A DNA stretch of 34,290 nt from Lichtheimia corymbifera B2541 (GCA_000697475.1 JNEU01000570.1:1-34290); one strand, 5' to 3'; numbered from the stretch's first letter, positions 10,459 through 24,838 are shown. The notes: a model not told the origin generated them from the sequence alone. Translations and numbers: made by a program.

Positions 10459-11484
10459 TTATAACCTCTAGCGGAGACGAATGGCCGTAGGGAGGATAAT
10501 GAGGGGATGGCAAAGGAGGGGTATAACAACCGCACTAGTCAACGATATCACTGTGTCGACGTGAGCGTGTATGAATGCGAGAGAATAGCAATAACCAAAG
10601 AAGTGAAAGAAGGAAAAAGAACCGGGGGAACAAAGGAACGAAGAATAAAATAGGTTGAGCACAAATAAAAAAGTAAGGTTTTGACACAACCGTGTGCATC
10701 TCCCACTTTGTGTATACATGCAAAGAATAAATACGAGTAGATTTTTCCTTTTTGCTATCCGTACTTTAGCATGTCTCACATTAACCAAAAGCACAGCGCG
10801 GCCTCTTGATCCATATGGGTGGGCCATCATAATGGGCACCAGTGGGTTGTTGAGCTGATCAATGTAATCTGCACTACCTTTCCGATGTTACTCAATAGGA
10901 TTAGTCTGGGAGGGTTGTGTCCCGTTGTCTCACCTTTGTATCCAGTCATGAATATTTTTGATTTCACTAAGGATTGGGAACTCGCCTTCTTGATTGCAAG
11001 GTTACACTGCTTTGCGAAACGGAGCTATTCTTATTGGATGTGTGTAGGGGGTATCGCGAGGGTCAAGGCGGACACCCTCACCGTCATCATCATCATCTAC
11101 ATCCTAATAACGCGCTACACCTATCGTGCCGCATGCCATCTTTCCTTCCGACACCATCAAGGGGCAGGAGCTTGATGTATTCTCCTTCAGGTTATGTGCA
11201 CGCTGACATCAGCTTGCATTGCCCTTTTTTACACCAACCAATAATGGTGACCTTTTCCTAACAAATGCTATGTCCAGCTGATCTTTTGGCTTGCATCCAT
11301 CAGCTACAAAGCATCATCCCCAGCACATGTTATCATTCTTGCTTGAAAAAGTGAGTCATTATATTGTTAAAGTGTATAAATGGATTATGTTTGGATATTG
11401 ATTGGGAGAGCTAGAGGAGGGGAATATTGGTTTGTCTAATAAAAAGGCTTTTTGTTGTACCCTGTTGTTGGCATCTCCTGGTCT
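10459..11484. other. Spacer between the two MFS paralogs
   Basis: Holds the promoter and 5' leader of MFS paralog 1 (read leftward, pyrimidine-rich on the minus strand at about 10560-10680) and the 3' flank of MFS paralog 2. No coding sequence recognised. Confidence 0.6.
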
Positions 11485-13658
11485 CTAGAGACGATAAATG
11501 AAGTTGGGATCTTCTCTATCAGTTAAGTCGGTCATTCCGGTGGTGGTCTTGGTGATGCCGCGTTCCATACGCTCACGGTTGGACTTGGCCATGGAATAGC
11601 GGGCAATCAAGAACAACACAATGGAAATTGCATTTGCAGCCATGTATGCAATCATGCCTATAAGTGAAAGAATCACATGAGTCATACCAATACACAGGTT
11701 ATTATATCTTCTTGATACTTACCACCAAGGTAAAGAGGTGCTTGCCAGTCAACCATCATCAAGGGACCAGCAAAGTTACCGATCTGTTGGCGATAATACC
11801 ATTGTAAGTGAGTGAAAGTGAAATAGGGCTGACAATGCAATGATCTTACCGTATAAAAGACGATGATGCTGGAGCTATAAAAGATCTTCTTTGTATAACC
11901 TGAGACGTTGTTTGCTGTTTTTGCCAATGTTAGTGGAATGAAATGCTCTAAGGATTACAAGATAACCTTACCTACTGACACAAGGAACATGGTATAGGCT
12001 GCGGCAAATGCCCAGCAGAGGTATAAACCAAGGAGCTTTGCCTTGGGCAGAGGAATGGCTACCAACAATACTAAACCGAGGATGGCAAAACCTTGCATAG
12101 CACAAGCAGTATACAACACGTTACCATACCGGTTTGTGTACCAGATGGCAGCTACAATGTAAAGGCAATCCACAACACCTGAGGGTACAGTCAACAAGAT
12201 GGCATTAACACCCTAATATTTAGCAATGATAAGGAAATGCAATTAGTAATACTGTGTGGCGAAGGAGCATTTTCCTAAACTACGTACCGAAAAGCCAAAG
12301 CCTGCGGTGATAATGCTTTGGAACGTGTTCAATGCACCATTTTGGAAGTTGATAAGCATCGATGCGAAAATGAAACAATAGTAGCGTGGTTCTTTCAAAG
12401 CTTCGATGATTTGATTGTACTTGATTTGGCGGGTAATAACGACAGCATTATCGCGAATACGTTCTTCGACAATTTCACGTTGCTCAGGGGTCAAGCGTAA
12501 CAAAGAAGAGCGGGGATCATCCACAAGGAAAACAAAGAGAATAATACCAAATGCAACGGTGATCACACCGAGAATAAGCATAAGCCTGGATTATCATTGT
12601 TAACGTAAGCATTTTTTTTGTCTCAGGAATACAAGGCTTGATCACATACCATTGCCAGGCACCATGACCACCGACACCATCCATATGCAAGCCAACACCA
12701 TAGCCGATGAAACCTACGGCAGAATTAGTTAGCATTTGGTGTGCGTTGTGATGTAAGGATATGGCAATACGTACCACCAACAGCCATAGCGATACCATTG
12801 CAGACATATACGACACCTAAAGAAAGGAGTTAGAACACACATACAAGCAGCTTATGGCTTTGTAATTACCAAGGCGACCAGCTTGTTCACGACGACGATA
12901 CATAGAGCTGATCAACATAATACAGCATGGGTACATAGCGGCTTCAAAGAAACCAAGCAAGAAACGAAGACCTGCAAGATCGGCAAAGCTCTTGGCAGTA
13001 AAGGTGACTGCAAGCACCATGCCCCACAGAACGACAAGACTACCAATGTACCATGAAAGACGAACACGTTGCAAAAGGAATTGATTAGGGAACTAGATAA
13101 TAATTGCAAAAGTGAGTTTACTATCTCATTGAGAAGCGGTAGGTTATGATTTCTTACCTGGTAGACAAGGTAGCCGAGATAAAACAAGGAACCAAGCCAA
13201 CTGAACTGTGAGCCGGTAGTGCCAGTGTCTTCCTTGATACCCAATACACCAGCATAGTTTACAGTGGACTTGTCAAAGAACTATGTGTGAGAGAAAAAAA
13301 GCATAATTTTGAGTAACGTGCTCGAAGCTAACCGAGTTTAGTTGGCATTGCATGGTATTTTTCTTTTATGTACCTGCAAAAAGTTGAGGACTGCAACGAA
13401 TGGCATGACATAGATAAAGTCAAGTTTTCGAACAAGAGCCTTCTCGGCAGCACTTCGAACGTAGATACGATCACCATTCTTATCGAACTCTTCGCTCACG
13501 TCAACAATGGCTTCAGCATCTTTGGCATCTTGGATGGTGGTGGTGGGTGTGAGGACATCTCCTTGATGTTTCTCGGTGGTTATCGTCTCCTCGACCGTAT
13601 ACTCGACTTTGGATGTCTTCTCTTCGACAGTGTATTCGACCTTGGATGAGTCTGTCAT
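11485..13658 (-). CDS. MFS transporter, allantoate/nicotinate permease (Dal5-like) family, paralog 2
   Basis: Ten exons: 13658-13374, 13280-13158, 13092-12870, 12816-12775, 12713-12650, 12585-12288, 12212-11972, 11914-11850, 11783-11723, 11657-11485; 524 residues. Same family signatures as paralog 1: EKALVRKLDFIYVMPF, FDKSTVNYAGVLG, LGYLVYQ, LRFLLGFFEAAMYP, RRREQAGRLG, FLVDDPRSS, QNGALNTFQS and the tail DPNFIYRL. It differs by an N-terminal region with two copies of SKVEYTVEE and by two extra introns in the last third (11915-11971 and 11658-11722). A GATAAG hexamer lies at 13772-13777, about 115 bp before the start codon; GATA factors control nitrogen permeases in fungi, but one hexamer is weak evidence. 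Substrate unknown. Confidence 0.88.
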
Positions 13659-15695
13659 TCTGCTAATCGAACGAGCGAGGTGCGAAGGTGGGTAGAGAGA
13701 GGGAAGAGAAGAGACAAGTGATACAAAAAAGTGAAAGGATGTGTTGTGAAATAAGATCTGTCGGACTTGAGATAAGAATTGTGTGCGTGTGTGTGTTGAG
13801 CAACAAGCGGGGAGTAACACTGTTGGTCAATGCCCTACGCGGGGAAGGAGGAGATATATCCATTTGCATTTACGGTCATCAAGATATTTTTGTCATATGT
13901 TGACATTGGAGTATCCCTTAGCAGAAAGAGGTGCGTGATCAAAAGGCAATTTAAACATGCGTTGAATAAAGTATGCAATAACTGTGCGCAATGCCGTGCA
14001 GCATACATCAATCATTTTAGTAACCAAAGGAGTGGTACACACCCAAAAATCGAGACTACTCTAGATTTAGATTTGCATCTCTTTGACCCATCGCGGCAAC
14101 CAAATTCGAAAAATCTGACAGAGGGACGACGATGGTAACCAACGTCTTTTGGGGGGAGACGACAAAAAATGCCTTTACTGGGGATACCATGCATATCCAG
14201 GAATTTGTTTCCGAGGTCCAGAGTTGCTGCTGCATAGATGCTCATTTTTGTGTTCAGCTATGTGCGCCCAAACGAAGAAAGCCAAAAGTGTGAGTCATGG
14301 TACACAAATCTTTTTGCGCTGTTTGCTGCAATTCATCTCGCCTCTTCTCCTTTTTGACCGTACTATATCACACACACGTATACACACGTACACTTGCACA
14401 CACGTACATAGAGTCCGCCTTATGTTCCATTGCACGATTTGTGATTTGTACTTTCCATTTCTTGTTGCGATGTTGCTCCGATATTTTGCACGGGACCAGA
14501 AAAGAGAGCATTGAGCATAGCAATCCAACAATTTCCTCTTGGGGGAACTTTTACCGGAAGCGTGTGACATATTGTCTCTTCTTGGTAGCGTAATACTGGT
14601 TCTTTTATCGTTTAGTGCCACGATTAAAACAACTTTCTTTGGAACAAAAATCGCCACATTCAGGGACAAAAGCAATGAAACCACGAGTTACAGAGCCCTG
14701 ATTTCGCCCTGTGTAGCCATAGGTTTTCTCACCATTTCCAATATCAAACACGCCATAATCGATTAGACATGCGAGATGTGAAACCTTGGCTTATGTCAAA
14801 ACGCACAACATTAGCTCTGTGTTGCATTTGTATACAGGCGCTTGTATTGCTGTGATACTTTTATGTCTCGTGTGAAAGAGAATGTCCCCAAGAATGTGGT
14901 TCGCCCGCTTGTAAGCGGATGAGACATACATTTCATTGGAGTGGTTTCAAATATGCAGAATTGGTTTTAGTTGTGGTTTTGCACAAAAGACCCTTGGTGG
15001 CGTCCACTACCACGCATGCATCATCCCATCATTCTAATGTACAACTTTATATCAGGGTTCAAGCCCTAGCTAGAAATGGGCTGGTATCTGCAAATCTTAT
15101 GTAAACCTCTTTGTTGTGCAAAGTAACATTGGCTGCATCCGTGGAGAATCATTCTGCATAATAACCCAGTTACAATGAATACATTGCAAGGTCCTTTTTT
15201 CCCTCCCACTCATCCTTTCTTGGAATGTTGACAATGACTCTGATGTTTTGTTTGTAATGATATGGTACATCTGATAGAGATGGTTGTTGGTGATGGCACT
15301 TTATTATCACATGTAAAAGAAGGAAGGATATCATCGCCATCGACATTGGCATGTGCCATGTGGTATACGTACTGAGTGATGTGCAGGTGATGCTTGATCC
15401 AATACGGCTTCATCCGTGCATGCTGCATCATTATTATGATGAGTAAGGTTGAAAGGGAAGGATATAACATTTGATGATGAAGATCCAAATAAGCACAGAC
15501 CTCCGATGATGAATGATTTGCTACCGTGAAAAGCACGGGGGAAGAGACAAAGAGGTTGTGACGCAATTAAGTCTTTCTCCAACTTGGCCGATCTTAGTTT
15601 CCAATTCTTTACTCCTTTCCTTTTTCTCCTCTGTTTTTGGTGTTTGCCTCTTTCTATTAACAAACCAACCCACCCAACCCCCCTGCTCCTAAACT
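13659..15695. other. Divergent intergenic region, MFS paralog 2 / PTC7
   Basis: About 2 kb separating two divergently transcribed genes; both promoters must lie here. It contains short CA/GT-rich runs (13783-13797 and about 14371-14410) and a pyrimidine-rich stretch just before the phosphatase gene (about 15600-15690). No gene-like frame recognised. Confidence 0.6.
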
Positions 15696-17230
15696 ATGGC
15701 ACGGCAATATGTCCAACGGCTGACAACCGTCTCGCAACTCGCTCAATGGAGTTCTGCCAAACCTCTCCTTACCCCTTCATTGACTTATTTACGACCCACT
15801 ATCAATGCACAACGTCTTTTGACATTCAACTCTCATCCCCACCAACAACAACAACACCAGGCTCAATCAACCACAGCTGTTCCACCATCTCCACAAAGCA
15901 CTTCATTCTTTGATCAAGGTCATGCCACGACGACTTCCACTACTTCCACAACAACTACTGCAACTCCACCGGGGAATTTCGAACGACTTTTTACTGTGCA
16001 TAGTGATGCTGTAGGCAAAGCCGCTGCTGCAGCAGCTGCCAACACGAAGCATCTCAAGCATCAACCTACAGGAGCCACAGCAGCAGCACAAACAGCATCT
16101 ACAACGGGTGGAAGCACACTTGATAACGCCCAACCTGATGATAAGGATAGTGGAGCAGCACCGGATTGTTTTCAATTTGTTGCTCATGCAGCATGGCATC
16201 CCAAGAATCGTAATGCTCGACAACGACAGACCGAAGATAAGATTCCTTATTGGAAGCGATCCAAAGTTGGCAAAGTGGATGCAGGAGAAGATGCTTTCTT
16301 TCACACCAATACACCCTATGGAATGGCATTAGGCGTAGCTGATGGCGTTGGTGGATGGGCGGATGCTGGTGTGGATCCAGGTAATTTTTCATCCGGGATA
16401 TTCCGTTTCATTATTTTTCACACGTGTACTTTATGCTTTCATTGTAGCCATTTTCTCGTGGACATTAATGAACAATGCAGCTGGCATCGCCAAAAAGTCT
16501 GAAGAACTCCCTCCGATTCATGCATTACAGATTTTGGACACAGCATTTCATCAACTACGCCGAGGCGGTAAAGTGGCGGCTGGAAGTAGTACAGCATGCA
16601 TCCTCAATTTATGCAAGACCACAGGCGAGATGACGAGTGTCAATCTTGGCGATAGTGCTTTTGTTTTGATTCGTGATCAGAAAATCGTCTATGAAAGTCC
16701 AAGCCAACAACATTACTTCAACTGCCCGTAAGTGGAGAGCTCTCACACCGTGTGAATATTATTATGGTTTCTAAAACAAAGAGTGATTGCATAGGTATCA
16801 GCTGACGGTTGTTCCGGATACGTATCCTGATCGGGATAGCTTTGTTACCGATATGCCAAAGGATGCTGATCAAAAGACGTTTTTCCTCAAAGACAATGAC
16901 ATTATCTTACTTGCAACGGATGGCTATTTCGATAACGTTTATCCACAAGAGACGTTAGCATTGATCAACAATGGTATGGGCAATGTGCTGAAAGCCGAAC
17001 GAGATGACTTTTCAGACGAAGAAGTGGCAGATGCTGTACGTACATTAGCCAAAACATTAACCGATGCCGCGCGACGATTCAGCTTGGATCCGAAACGTTT
17101 AAGTCCTTGGGCACGCGATGCTCGGGCTCACGGCAGTAATTATCGGGGCGGCAAAATCGACGACATCACCTGCGTTGTTACTTTGGTGCGTGGTTTGAAA
17201 CGATCCGGTAACAATAACAACAACTCTTGA
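15696..17230 (+). CDS. PTC7: PP2C-family protein phosphatase, Ptc7/PPTC7 type (mitochondrial)
   Basis: Three exons: 15696-16380, 16448-16727, 16795-17230; 466 residues. Ptc7-type enzymes are mitochondrial Mn/Mg-dependent Ser/Thr phosphatases; in yeast Ptc7 acts on coenzyme Q biosynthesis. Metal-binding motifs are in place: GEDAFF (Asp 199), GVADGVGGW (Asp 216), ATDGYFDN (Asp 364) and DDITCVV (Asp 445). VDPAIFSWTLMNN, spanning the first splice junction, is typical of this subfamily. Residues 1-45 carry several Arg/Gln/Ser and no acidic residue, consistent with a mitochondrial targeting signal. A low-complexity Gln/Thr/Ala-rich segment (about 48-140) precedes the catalytic domain and is probably disordered. 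The C-terminus ends in a short Asn run. Confidence 0.9.
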
Positions 17231-17986
17231 TAAACGATCCCCACATTCACCAACCAACCAACATTTCTTTACGCATCAATCATTTATCCAACCATTCACA
17301 TGACCTCCTTCCAACTTGCCGAGCATGTTCCTTTCCTTCCTAGACGAAAAAAGAAAACCCATTTAACTCCTCTCCCTTTGGCCCACAATGAAAAAAAAAT
17401 GTGTATATATTTATCTAGTCCCTTGCATCTCACTTATCTACACACACACACACGCAGCTCCTATATACATATCACCACCATCATGTTACTGGCAGAAATA
17501 GAAACAAATATCACTTATGCGCTTCTTTTCCATAAAATCATTCAGTAATGAATACCACTACTACCATTCCTAGCCTTCTATCGTAACACAAGCGAGTAAA
17601 ATAAGATCACTCTCATACTAATACTTGCACATATCACATTTTCGAGTACAAAACAGCCACAATCAGATCACGCTTGGTTATAAAGAGAACTGCTGGATAC
17701 CTAAATGCATGATTCACTATCGTAACCTTCTTCTTGCCATCATGATAAAGGGGACCATGATTAACTTTTGCCGTTGATTTAACAACGACGTTCTTTTTCA
17801 TGTAACGCTGCATGGAACAATCTGTATGCCAAGAGAAAAGAAAGAACGAACAAGAAACCTATCATTGTTCTCAGCTGACGTGGCTTGCCAAGAGCTTTCA
17901 TGGTGACTCCTTGGGGATCATATTAAACCAAAGGGAAAAGGTGTACCTTTTTTCTTTACTGGTTCTTTCGGTTTTCTACTCATATC
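17231..17986. other. Spacer between PTC7 and the CYSTM gene
   Basis: Holds the 3' flank of the phosphatase gene, a short CA run near 17439-17455 and the promoter of the next gene. No coding sequence recognised. Confidence 0.6.
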
Positions 17987-18294
17987 ATGGACAACAAGGG
18001 CAATTATCCTCCTCCACCACAAAATGCAAGCTATCAGCCTCCTCCACCACAACAAGGATATTATCAATCTCCTCCTCCTAGTGGTGGTCAACAATATTAT
18101 CAACCACAGCCACAACCCCAAGCATTCTATGTCCAACAACAGCCACAACAAGATCGAGGTACCGGAGAAGGACTTTGCATGGGATGGTAAGTGCTGTTAT
18201 TGTAATAAGTCACTGCTTTTACTGACATCTTCAATGGGTAACTACTAGTCTCGCCGCATGTTGTTTATGTTGTACGCTAGATGCCTTGTGTTAA
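17987..18294 (+). CDS. Small CYSTM-domain protein (Pro/Gln/Tyr-rich, Cys-rich membrane tail)
   Basis: Two exons (17987-18186 and 18249-18294) give 81 residues. The N-terminal two thirds is a Pro/Gln/Tyr-rich hydrophilic stretch (PPPPQ and YYQ repeats). The end, GLCMGWCLAACCLCCTLDALC, has the clustered cysteines and LD(A/E/L)xC terminus of the CYSTM module. CYSTM proteins are short, tail-anchored, often palmitoylated, and in yeast and plants are linked to plasma membrane stress tolerance. Most of the cysteines are encoded by the 46-nt second exon, so the call depends on the intron 18187-18248. Without splicing the frame would read on and lose the cysteine tail. Exact role unknown. Confidence 0.8.
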
Positions 18295-18757
18295 TCACAG
18301 CGCCACCTCTCCTTCTCCCATATTCACATTTATATCAACTATCATTCAGTATTGTAATAATGTCTGCTACTACATAGCATATGATGATGATAAATACCAT
18401 TTCATTTAGTCATTCAAATTGGGGGTATTCAAAAGAGACAATGAATTCAAAGCTGCTTGTTTCTGGGATGCTGGGAGTATGCAGCATTATATTATTGCCA
18501 CAGCTGTGTCATTGAAGATGTTAGTGTTGAATAGTGTGTTATCAATCAGCTTTAGAAGCTTCCACTTTAAACGAATGAGGAACAATGAGAACAACGTACA
18601 TTCTTTATGATGACAAGTTAGGAAGACGGATAAAGAGGATCATGGATCAATAAGGAGAGGGATCAAAGGTCAATTTGGCTACTTGTGTCCTAGTCAAGCA
18701 AAGTTGGAGGGGAGTTGGAGTTTGCATTTCCTTCTTCCAGCGCTATTTTATACTACT
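18295..18757. other. Spacer between the CYSTM gene and ABD1
   Basis: 3' flank of the CYSTM gene and promoter of ABD1, A/T-rich with short GAT repeats near 18380. The ABD1 frame is open upstream to 18683, but I place the start at the ATG at 18758, which lies just before the basic, NLS-like start of the family. Confidence 0.55.
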
Positions 18758-19975
18758 ATGTCTGATCGCAAACGCAAGTTCCAAGACGACGACGAACATT
18801 CGCACCATAAAATCAGCCGTGCACACGATGCGGTTGATGCTGCTACTCAAGCCCATCTTGTCGCCAAGCATTACAACGATCGACCCGACGTTGGCCGTGA
18901 GAAGCGAAAGGAATCCAAAATCATACGACTACGCAGCTTCAACAACTGGATCAAGAGCACACTCATTCGAGACCATATTCGACGCAAATACACTGTATTC
19001 GACATGGGTTGCGGAAAGGGTGGTGACCTTAACAAGTTTGCAAAGGCACAAATTGGGCACTTGGTGGCAGCAGGTAACACATGCACCGAAGCATCTATCA
19101 ATGAATGGAGGAGGAGACTCATAGTGAATGAATGACAGATATCGCCCATGTATCACTCGAACAAATGAAGGGGCGCTATAGAACGATGCGAAGGCCTAGT
19201 TTCACAGCCGAGTTTTATGCAATGGATTGTTATCAGGTAAAGAGACACGATATGCATCAAAGTGCTCTGACTGACCATGGTTGGTATTCAGGAACCAATT
19301 GCACCAAAGTTAAAACCAAACCTTCGATTCGACGCCGTATCAATGCAATTCTGCTTGCACTATGCATTCGAGACTGAAGAAAAGGCACGCATGATGTTAC
19401 AAAATGTAGCTAGCAGGCTACGTCGTGGAGGTCGATTCATTGGCACCATGCCTGACGCCAGCTGGATTGTGAAGCGTGTCCGTGAGCAACCTGAAGGTGT
19501 TTATCGCTTTGGCAACAGTATTTACAGCATCGACTTTGAAGACACATTGAAGGAAGGCGTTGGCAAAGGCTTGACCAAGTTTGGATGCCGGTACATGTTT
19601 CATCTCGTTGATGCTGTGGATTGTCCCGAATACCTTGTCCATTGGGGAACTTTTGAAACGTATAAACAATCAATCAAGGATATATACATTCATTCTTTTG
19701 GCTAATTGCTTTTATTACTTAGATTGGCCAAATCCTATGGTTTACGACTCTTATTCAAAGAAAACTTTCATGATTATTACAACAACGCATCTCGCGATGA
19801 TGACTCCCGAAAATTGCTCGAACGGATTGGTGTGATTGGTGGTCCATTACCTGAAATGTCAGAGGAGGAATGGGAAGCAGCACGTAAGTATGAGTGGATT
19901 TTTGAAATGTAAAGGAAGGGCTCATTGATTGGTTTTATAGGCGTTTATTTGGCATTTGCATTTGAAAAAGAGTAG
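18758..19975 (+). CDS. ABD1: mRNA cap guanine-N7 methyltransferase
   Basis: Five exons: 18758-19073, 19139-19236, 19292-19659, 19723-19883, 19941-19975; 325 residues. The enzyme transfers a methyl group from AdoMet to N7 of the cap guanine in the nucleus. Evidence: a basic N-terminus (DRKRKFQ), the cap-binding block VAKHYNDRPDVGREKR (residues 35-50), SFNNWIKSTLI, AdoMet motif I FDMGCGKGGDL (Asp 82, Gly 84, 86, 88), DIAHVSLEQ, FDAVSMQFCLHYAFE, RLRRGGRFIGTMPD, and the ending VYLAFAFEKE. It is shorter than yeast Abd1 (about 436) because the pre-domain region is short; the catalytic core is complete. The gene ends 20 bp from the converging protease stop codon, so the 3' UTRs must overlap unless polyadenylation falls inside coding sequence. 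Confidence 0.93.
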
Positions 19976-19995
19976 AGAGAGGTACCATCGTTAAA

Positions 19996-21370
19996 TCAAG
20001 CGGCTACAGCAAGACCCACTCGGCTATTCCCCAAGTCATATACACTGTAATACTTGCGTAGGAAGACATCACCCACTACATAGCATCCTTGCATGAATAA
20101 ATGACAGATATTGCATTTTGGTATTGTACTTACGAATCCAAAGTGGACCTGCAGGTTCAGGAATATCCATTCCCATAAACCCTGAGATGCATTGGCCTTG
20201 CATTTGTAACACATATTCATCAGCTGAGAGGCAAAAGTCCTTGTTGACAAAGGTAAAACAAAACTCTGGGAAATCAGGGATCTTGTCACAATCAACGACG
20301 TATTGGCCAGCCCAGTTCTTTTGTGCATCCAATTCCTTATTGATTAACTCTGCGACAGTTGTCGGAACCACCAACAAAGATGAACCCGTATCAATGGCTG
20401 CACCCACTGGATCGAGGTCCACACTCCTGCCTCCAAGTTTGATATCTTGCAATTCAATCTCCCAATACCCCTTACGACGTACAGGTGCCCATGTAAGCTC
20501 GCCCTTGTAGTGGGAATGATCAATGCCACCAAGCACCAGTTCGCCACCTTTACCATCATCATTATCGCTATTGCCAAGCCAAAATGAAAAGACAGCTTCA
20601 TCCACGAGGTCTTGTGCAACCATGTTTTGGAAAGGAGGCACCACCCCCTTGTCGGCAATAGTGTCAAAACCCATGCCAAGGATGCCATCAAATTGCGCAA
20701 GGGCAAATGTAAAGCCGGGCTCCTTGGTGGATTCGGCAAATCCTTGATGTGGTACTTGGATACCACCCATGGTCAATGTTTCTTCGCTGATAAAACCTTC
20801 CAAAGAGCCAGTGCCATATTGAATAGCAAACTCGGTACCATTCTCACGGAAGGTATCACTGGCAGTCGAGTCGTAACGTGTGTGCAAGAAACATGCGATT
20901 GAGTTACAATGGGTTGAGGGCACCCATAGGTTGGATGAGCCTGTATCGAATACGACCGTAAATGTTTGACCAGGCGTGCCAAGTTCAATCTCGCCATAGT
21001 ACTACAACAACAATGATCAGCCACCACCCCATGTGCATTGTCTATTGTATCATACCTGTGCATTCATGTAGTTGGAAAGGGGAATGCCATGCTCGGCTTG
21101 TTCCATGTAATGCTGTGGCACGTATTTTTGGGACAAGTACTCGGCAGTATGCGAGAAACGCTGTAGTCGTTGACCGGCAGTCTCCTTCGTCTTTTTGATA
21201 GAGACCCTGATAATGATAATGACATGTCAATTTTATATTTATGTGCATGGTGATTACTGTGGGAAAAAGCAGGGTAAAGATCATGATGACTTTTACCTTG
21301 AAATAGCTGCATCAGTGCCCAACGCACTCAAACTCGCCAAGATGATGGTAGATAAGGTAAAGAATTTCAT
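19996..21370 (-). CDS. Vacuolar-type aspartic protease (saccharopepsin/Pep4-like)
   Basis: Four exons (transcription order): 21370-21297, 21206-21056, 21001-20134, 20075-19996; 390 residues. Pepsin-family A1 endopeptidase, probably made as a secretory zymogen and delivered to the vacuole. Seen: signal peptide (residues 1-22, [18 protein letters not shown]), a Lys/Arg-rich propeptide ending near [44 protein letters not shown] (catalytic Asp 94), flap Tyr 137 in IQYGTGS, second catalytic motif AAIDTGSSL (Asp 279), cysteine pair in CNSIAC, and the fungal vacuolar ending [21 protein letters not shown]. Length and SNYMNAQYYGEI linkage favour the Pep4 group over secreted mucorpepsins, but this is inference. 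Confidence 0.9.
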
Positions 21371-22255
21371 ATTCAAACGAATAAAAGGCATCATTGACAA
21401 TCTGAAGCTGCTATTCTCTTTTATTTGCACATATTGTTTACGGGATCTTTGAAACATAGCAGATTGTGTGTCATTGGATCATATCATTTGTCGCACATGG
21501 TTCTTCTTTGGAATGCTTCTTCTTCTCCAGTCTGGCAGTAGTCGTCATCTTATTTGATAAGAGCTCTTGATCTTGAAGGCATATGATCATCATTGAGATG
21601 GACAGCGGTGGCAACAGTCACCGACTCGATAGTTACTTGTTGGCTCAAAGGATCATGTCACCACTGAAAAGAGAGTTACAACAAGGTTATATTAGAGGGT
21701 CGGCTTTGCACGATGATACGATGAAGACAAGTGGACGATGAAGCCATTTCCATTTTTACGTGATGCGGTAATAAATAAAAACAACAGGTCATGGTTGAGC
21801 ACGAGGTATGAACCAGAAACGTGTTCCTGAATGACAATGATGATGGATGATGAAAAGTATGAACGTTCAGGTACCTGTTGACAAGGGAAAAGGGGAGCTG
21901 CATGGTCGTCATGGATATGCCATGGAAACCTGTTTGATATGAAGCTTAATAAAGTAAGCATGCAACGTCGATCTTCCATGCAGCATTTATGTGGTCTGTA
22001 ATCAAAGTTGGATCAACATCACGTTTCATAATTCTCTCGCAGGAACCCCGGTGAACGTGCCCGCGCCTGCACGTTCACATCCACTTTTTTTACTCTTCTT
22101 TCCACACAATTGTACGCATGCAGCCTTCTTGCGATTAGCACCTTGCACACACTACCCCCCTCATTCACCTCTACAACGTCTTTTGTCATTCACTGCAAAC
22201 ATCAGCTTGGAGTCCTTTTACTTTATTCGCCACAGCTTGTTATTTTGCATTTTCA
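21371..22255. other. Divergent promoter region, aspartic protease / PAK kinase
   Basis: 885 bp between two divergent genes. Contains a perfect 10-bp dyad with an 8-nt GC-rich spacer (22051-22078), about 180 bp before the kinase start, and a CT-rich tract after it. No coding sequence recognised. Confidence 0.6.
22051..22078. promoter_or_regulatory. Perfect dyad GTGAACGTGC-N8-GCACGTTCAC
   Basis: Arm 1 at 22051-22060 and arm 2 at 22069-22078 are exact reverse complements; the spacer is CCGCGCCT. A GC-rich symmetric element upstream of a start codon is the typical form of a site for a dimeric transcription factor, though no factor is identified. It could equally form a hairpin in the 5' leader of the kinase mRNA. 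Confidence 0.5.

Positions 22256-24838
<2,583 letters not shown>

Noticed and set aside
10468..10839. Long minus-strand frame upstream of MFS paralog 1
   Set aside because: It lies in the pyrimidine-rich promoter/leader and is out of frame with the transporter; Phe/Leu/Ser-rich composition reflects the CT bias.
14295..14684. 129-residue minus-strand frame
   Set aside because: Cys/Arg-rich chance translation of CA-repeat-containing intergenic DNA, no recognisable motif and no splice-supported extension.
15040..15080. GGGTTCAAGCCCT, resembling a tRNA T-arm / B-box
   Set aside because: The loop size and flanking stem do not fit a T-arm, and no acceptor, D or anticodon arm can be folded around it.
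18683..18757. Upstream extension of the ABD1 frame to an earlier ATG
   Set aside because: The extra 25 residues include a hydrophobic stretch unlike this nuclear family; the ATG at 18758 gives the expected basic N-terminus.
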